From Caballeronia arvi (GTDB lineage Bacteria; Pseudomonadota; Gammaproteobacteria; Burkholderiales; Burkholderiaceae), in assembly GCF_001544695.2 (NCBI RefSeq), contig NZ_FCOM02000070.1, positions 1-32,254 on the forward strand: a DNA stretch of 32,254 nucleotides, written 5' to 3'. Below, piece by piece: positions 31,861 to 32,254 of the stretch. A model generated the notes under the pieces. It saw only the letters and a program-made list of their open reading frames with translations, searched no databases and was not told where the DNA came from. Position numbers and translations under genes: made by a program. Position 1 is the stretch's first letter. Every line of letters starts with the position of its first letter.

Positions 31861-32254
31861 GTGCCTCATCATCCAACGATTCAGAAGTTGGCTCTCCGTT
31901 CAGATCATCGCCAACTTGCGGGGCCACCTTCTCGGCCAGCGGCTTTATGAGGAATTGATCAACGGCGTCGCGAACGTGCTGTTCCGAATCCTCGCGATGA
32001 TCATGCGGCTCGCGCCTCTCGGCGCATTCGGTGCGATGGCCTTCACGGTCGGACGGTTCGGCATCCACTCGATCGGCTCGCTGGGCATGCTGATAGTGAC
32101 GTTCTACGCGGCGTGCGCGGCGTTCGTCGTGCTGGTGCTCGGTCCGCTCGCACGGCTGCACGGCTTCTCGCTCTGGCGGCTGTTGCGCTATATCCGCGAG
32201 GAACTCGTCATCGTGCTTGCGACGTCGTCGACGGAACCGGTGCTGCCGCGCCTG
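31861..32254 (+). pseudogene. DctA-type dicarboxylate:cation symporter, 5'-damaged, cut by window end
   Basis: From about 31955 the frame reads clear DctA sequence: INGVANVLFRILAMIMRLAP, LGAFGAMAFTVGRFG, FVVLVLGPLARLHGFSLWRL, LRYIREELVIVLATSSTEPV and LPRL, running off the window. DctA imports C4-dicarboxylates with protons or sodium. A GTG at 31861 with GGGAGGGA before it looks like the start, but it is in a different frame. The barrel frame upstream gives RFRSWLSVQIIANLRGHLLG, resembling the first DctA helix, so roughly 120-150 residues between helix 1 and the middle seem deleted, together with a frameshift. The 260 bp before it hold no other gene. The missing C-terminus lies beyond the window and may be intact. 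Confidence 0.7.

Overview
The window looks like accessory DNA from a high-GC betaproteobacterium of the Burkholderiaceae, most like Paraburkholderia or Caballeronia. This is inferred from the GC-rich codon use, the abundance of LysR regulators, SDR/NmrA oxidoreductases and TctA-type transporter debris, the Lys/Ala-rich nucleoid-protein tail and the divergent Hfq paralogue. No rRNA, tRNA, CRISPR array, transposase or phage gene was recognised.

Layout. (1) 1-7.6 kb is eroded accessory DNA. It holds a truncated Lys/Ala tail protein, a VIT1/CCC1-like scrap, a methyltransferase, an Hfq paralogue with a small upstream gene, an MFS transporter remnant, a YbaK-domain protein, an intact SDR, a BamA/D15-type outer-membrane protein broken by one in-frame TGA, and an EAL-domain gene carrying a deletion and an inverted segment. 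(2) 8.0-15.6 kb is a well-preserved beta-galactoside uptake and hydrolysis locus: a LacI-type repressor divergent from ATPase, GH42 beta-galactosidase, sugar-binding protein and two permeases, with a 12-bp palindromic operator between. (3) 15.8-16.3 kb is a pair of small unknown genes with a terminator. (4) 16.7-22.2 kb is a signalling locus: a membrane hybrid histidine kinase, a soluble REC-PAS-kinase and a NarL-type regulator joined by ATGA overlaps, followed by a periplasmic solute-binding-like protein. (5) 22.3-32.25 kb is a patchwork of LysR regulators (three, each with a TTGCA- or ATGCT-type inverted repeat upstream), SDR/NmrA oxidoreductases and a GNAT acetyltransferase, mixed with damaged genes for an SDR, TctA, a CaiB-type CoA-transferase, pirin, carbonic anhydrase, an NmrA-SDR junction, a LacI tail and DctA.

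The intact parts suggest a cell that takes up and cleaves beta-galactosides and senses a periplasmic ligand through a multi-kinase relay. The most striking overall property is decay: about a dozen loci carry small deletions, frameshifts, an in-frame stop or an inversion, next to operons that look untouched. That fits a replicon undergoing reduction, as in some host-associated Burkholderiaceae, although draft-assembly errors could explain the single-base lesions. I found no convincing new defence or mobile system. The best candidates for new biology are the divergent Hfq, the kinase/binding-protein locus and the inversion inside the EAL gene.
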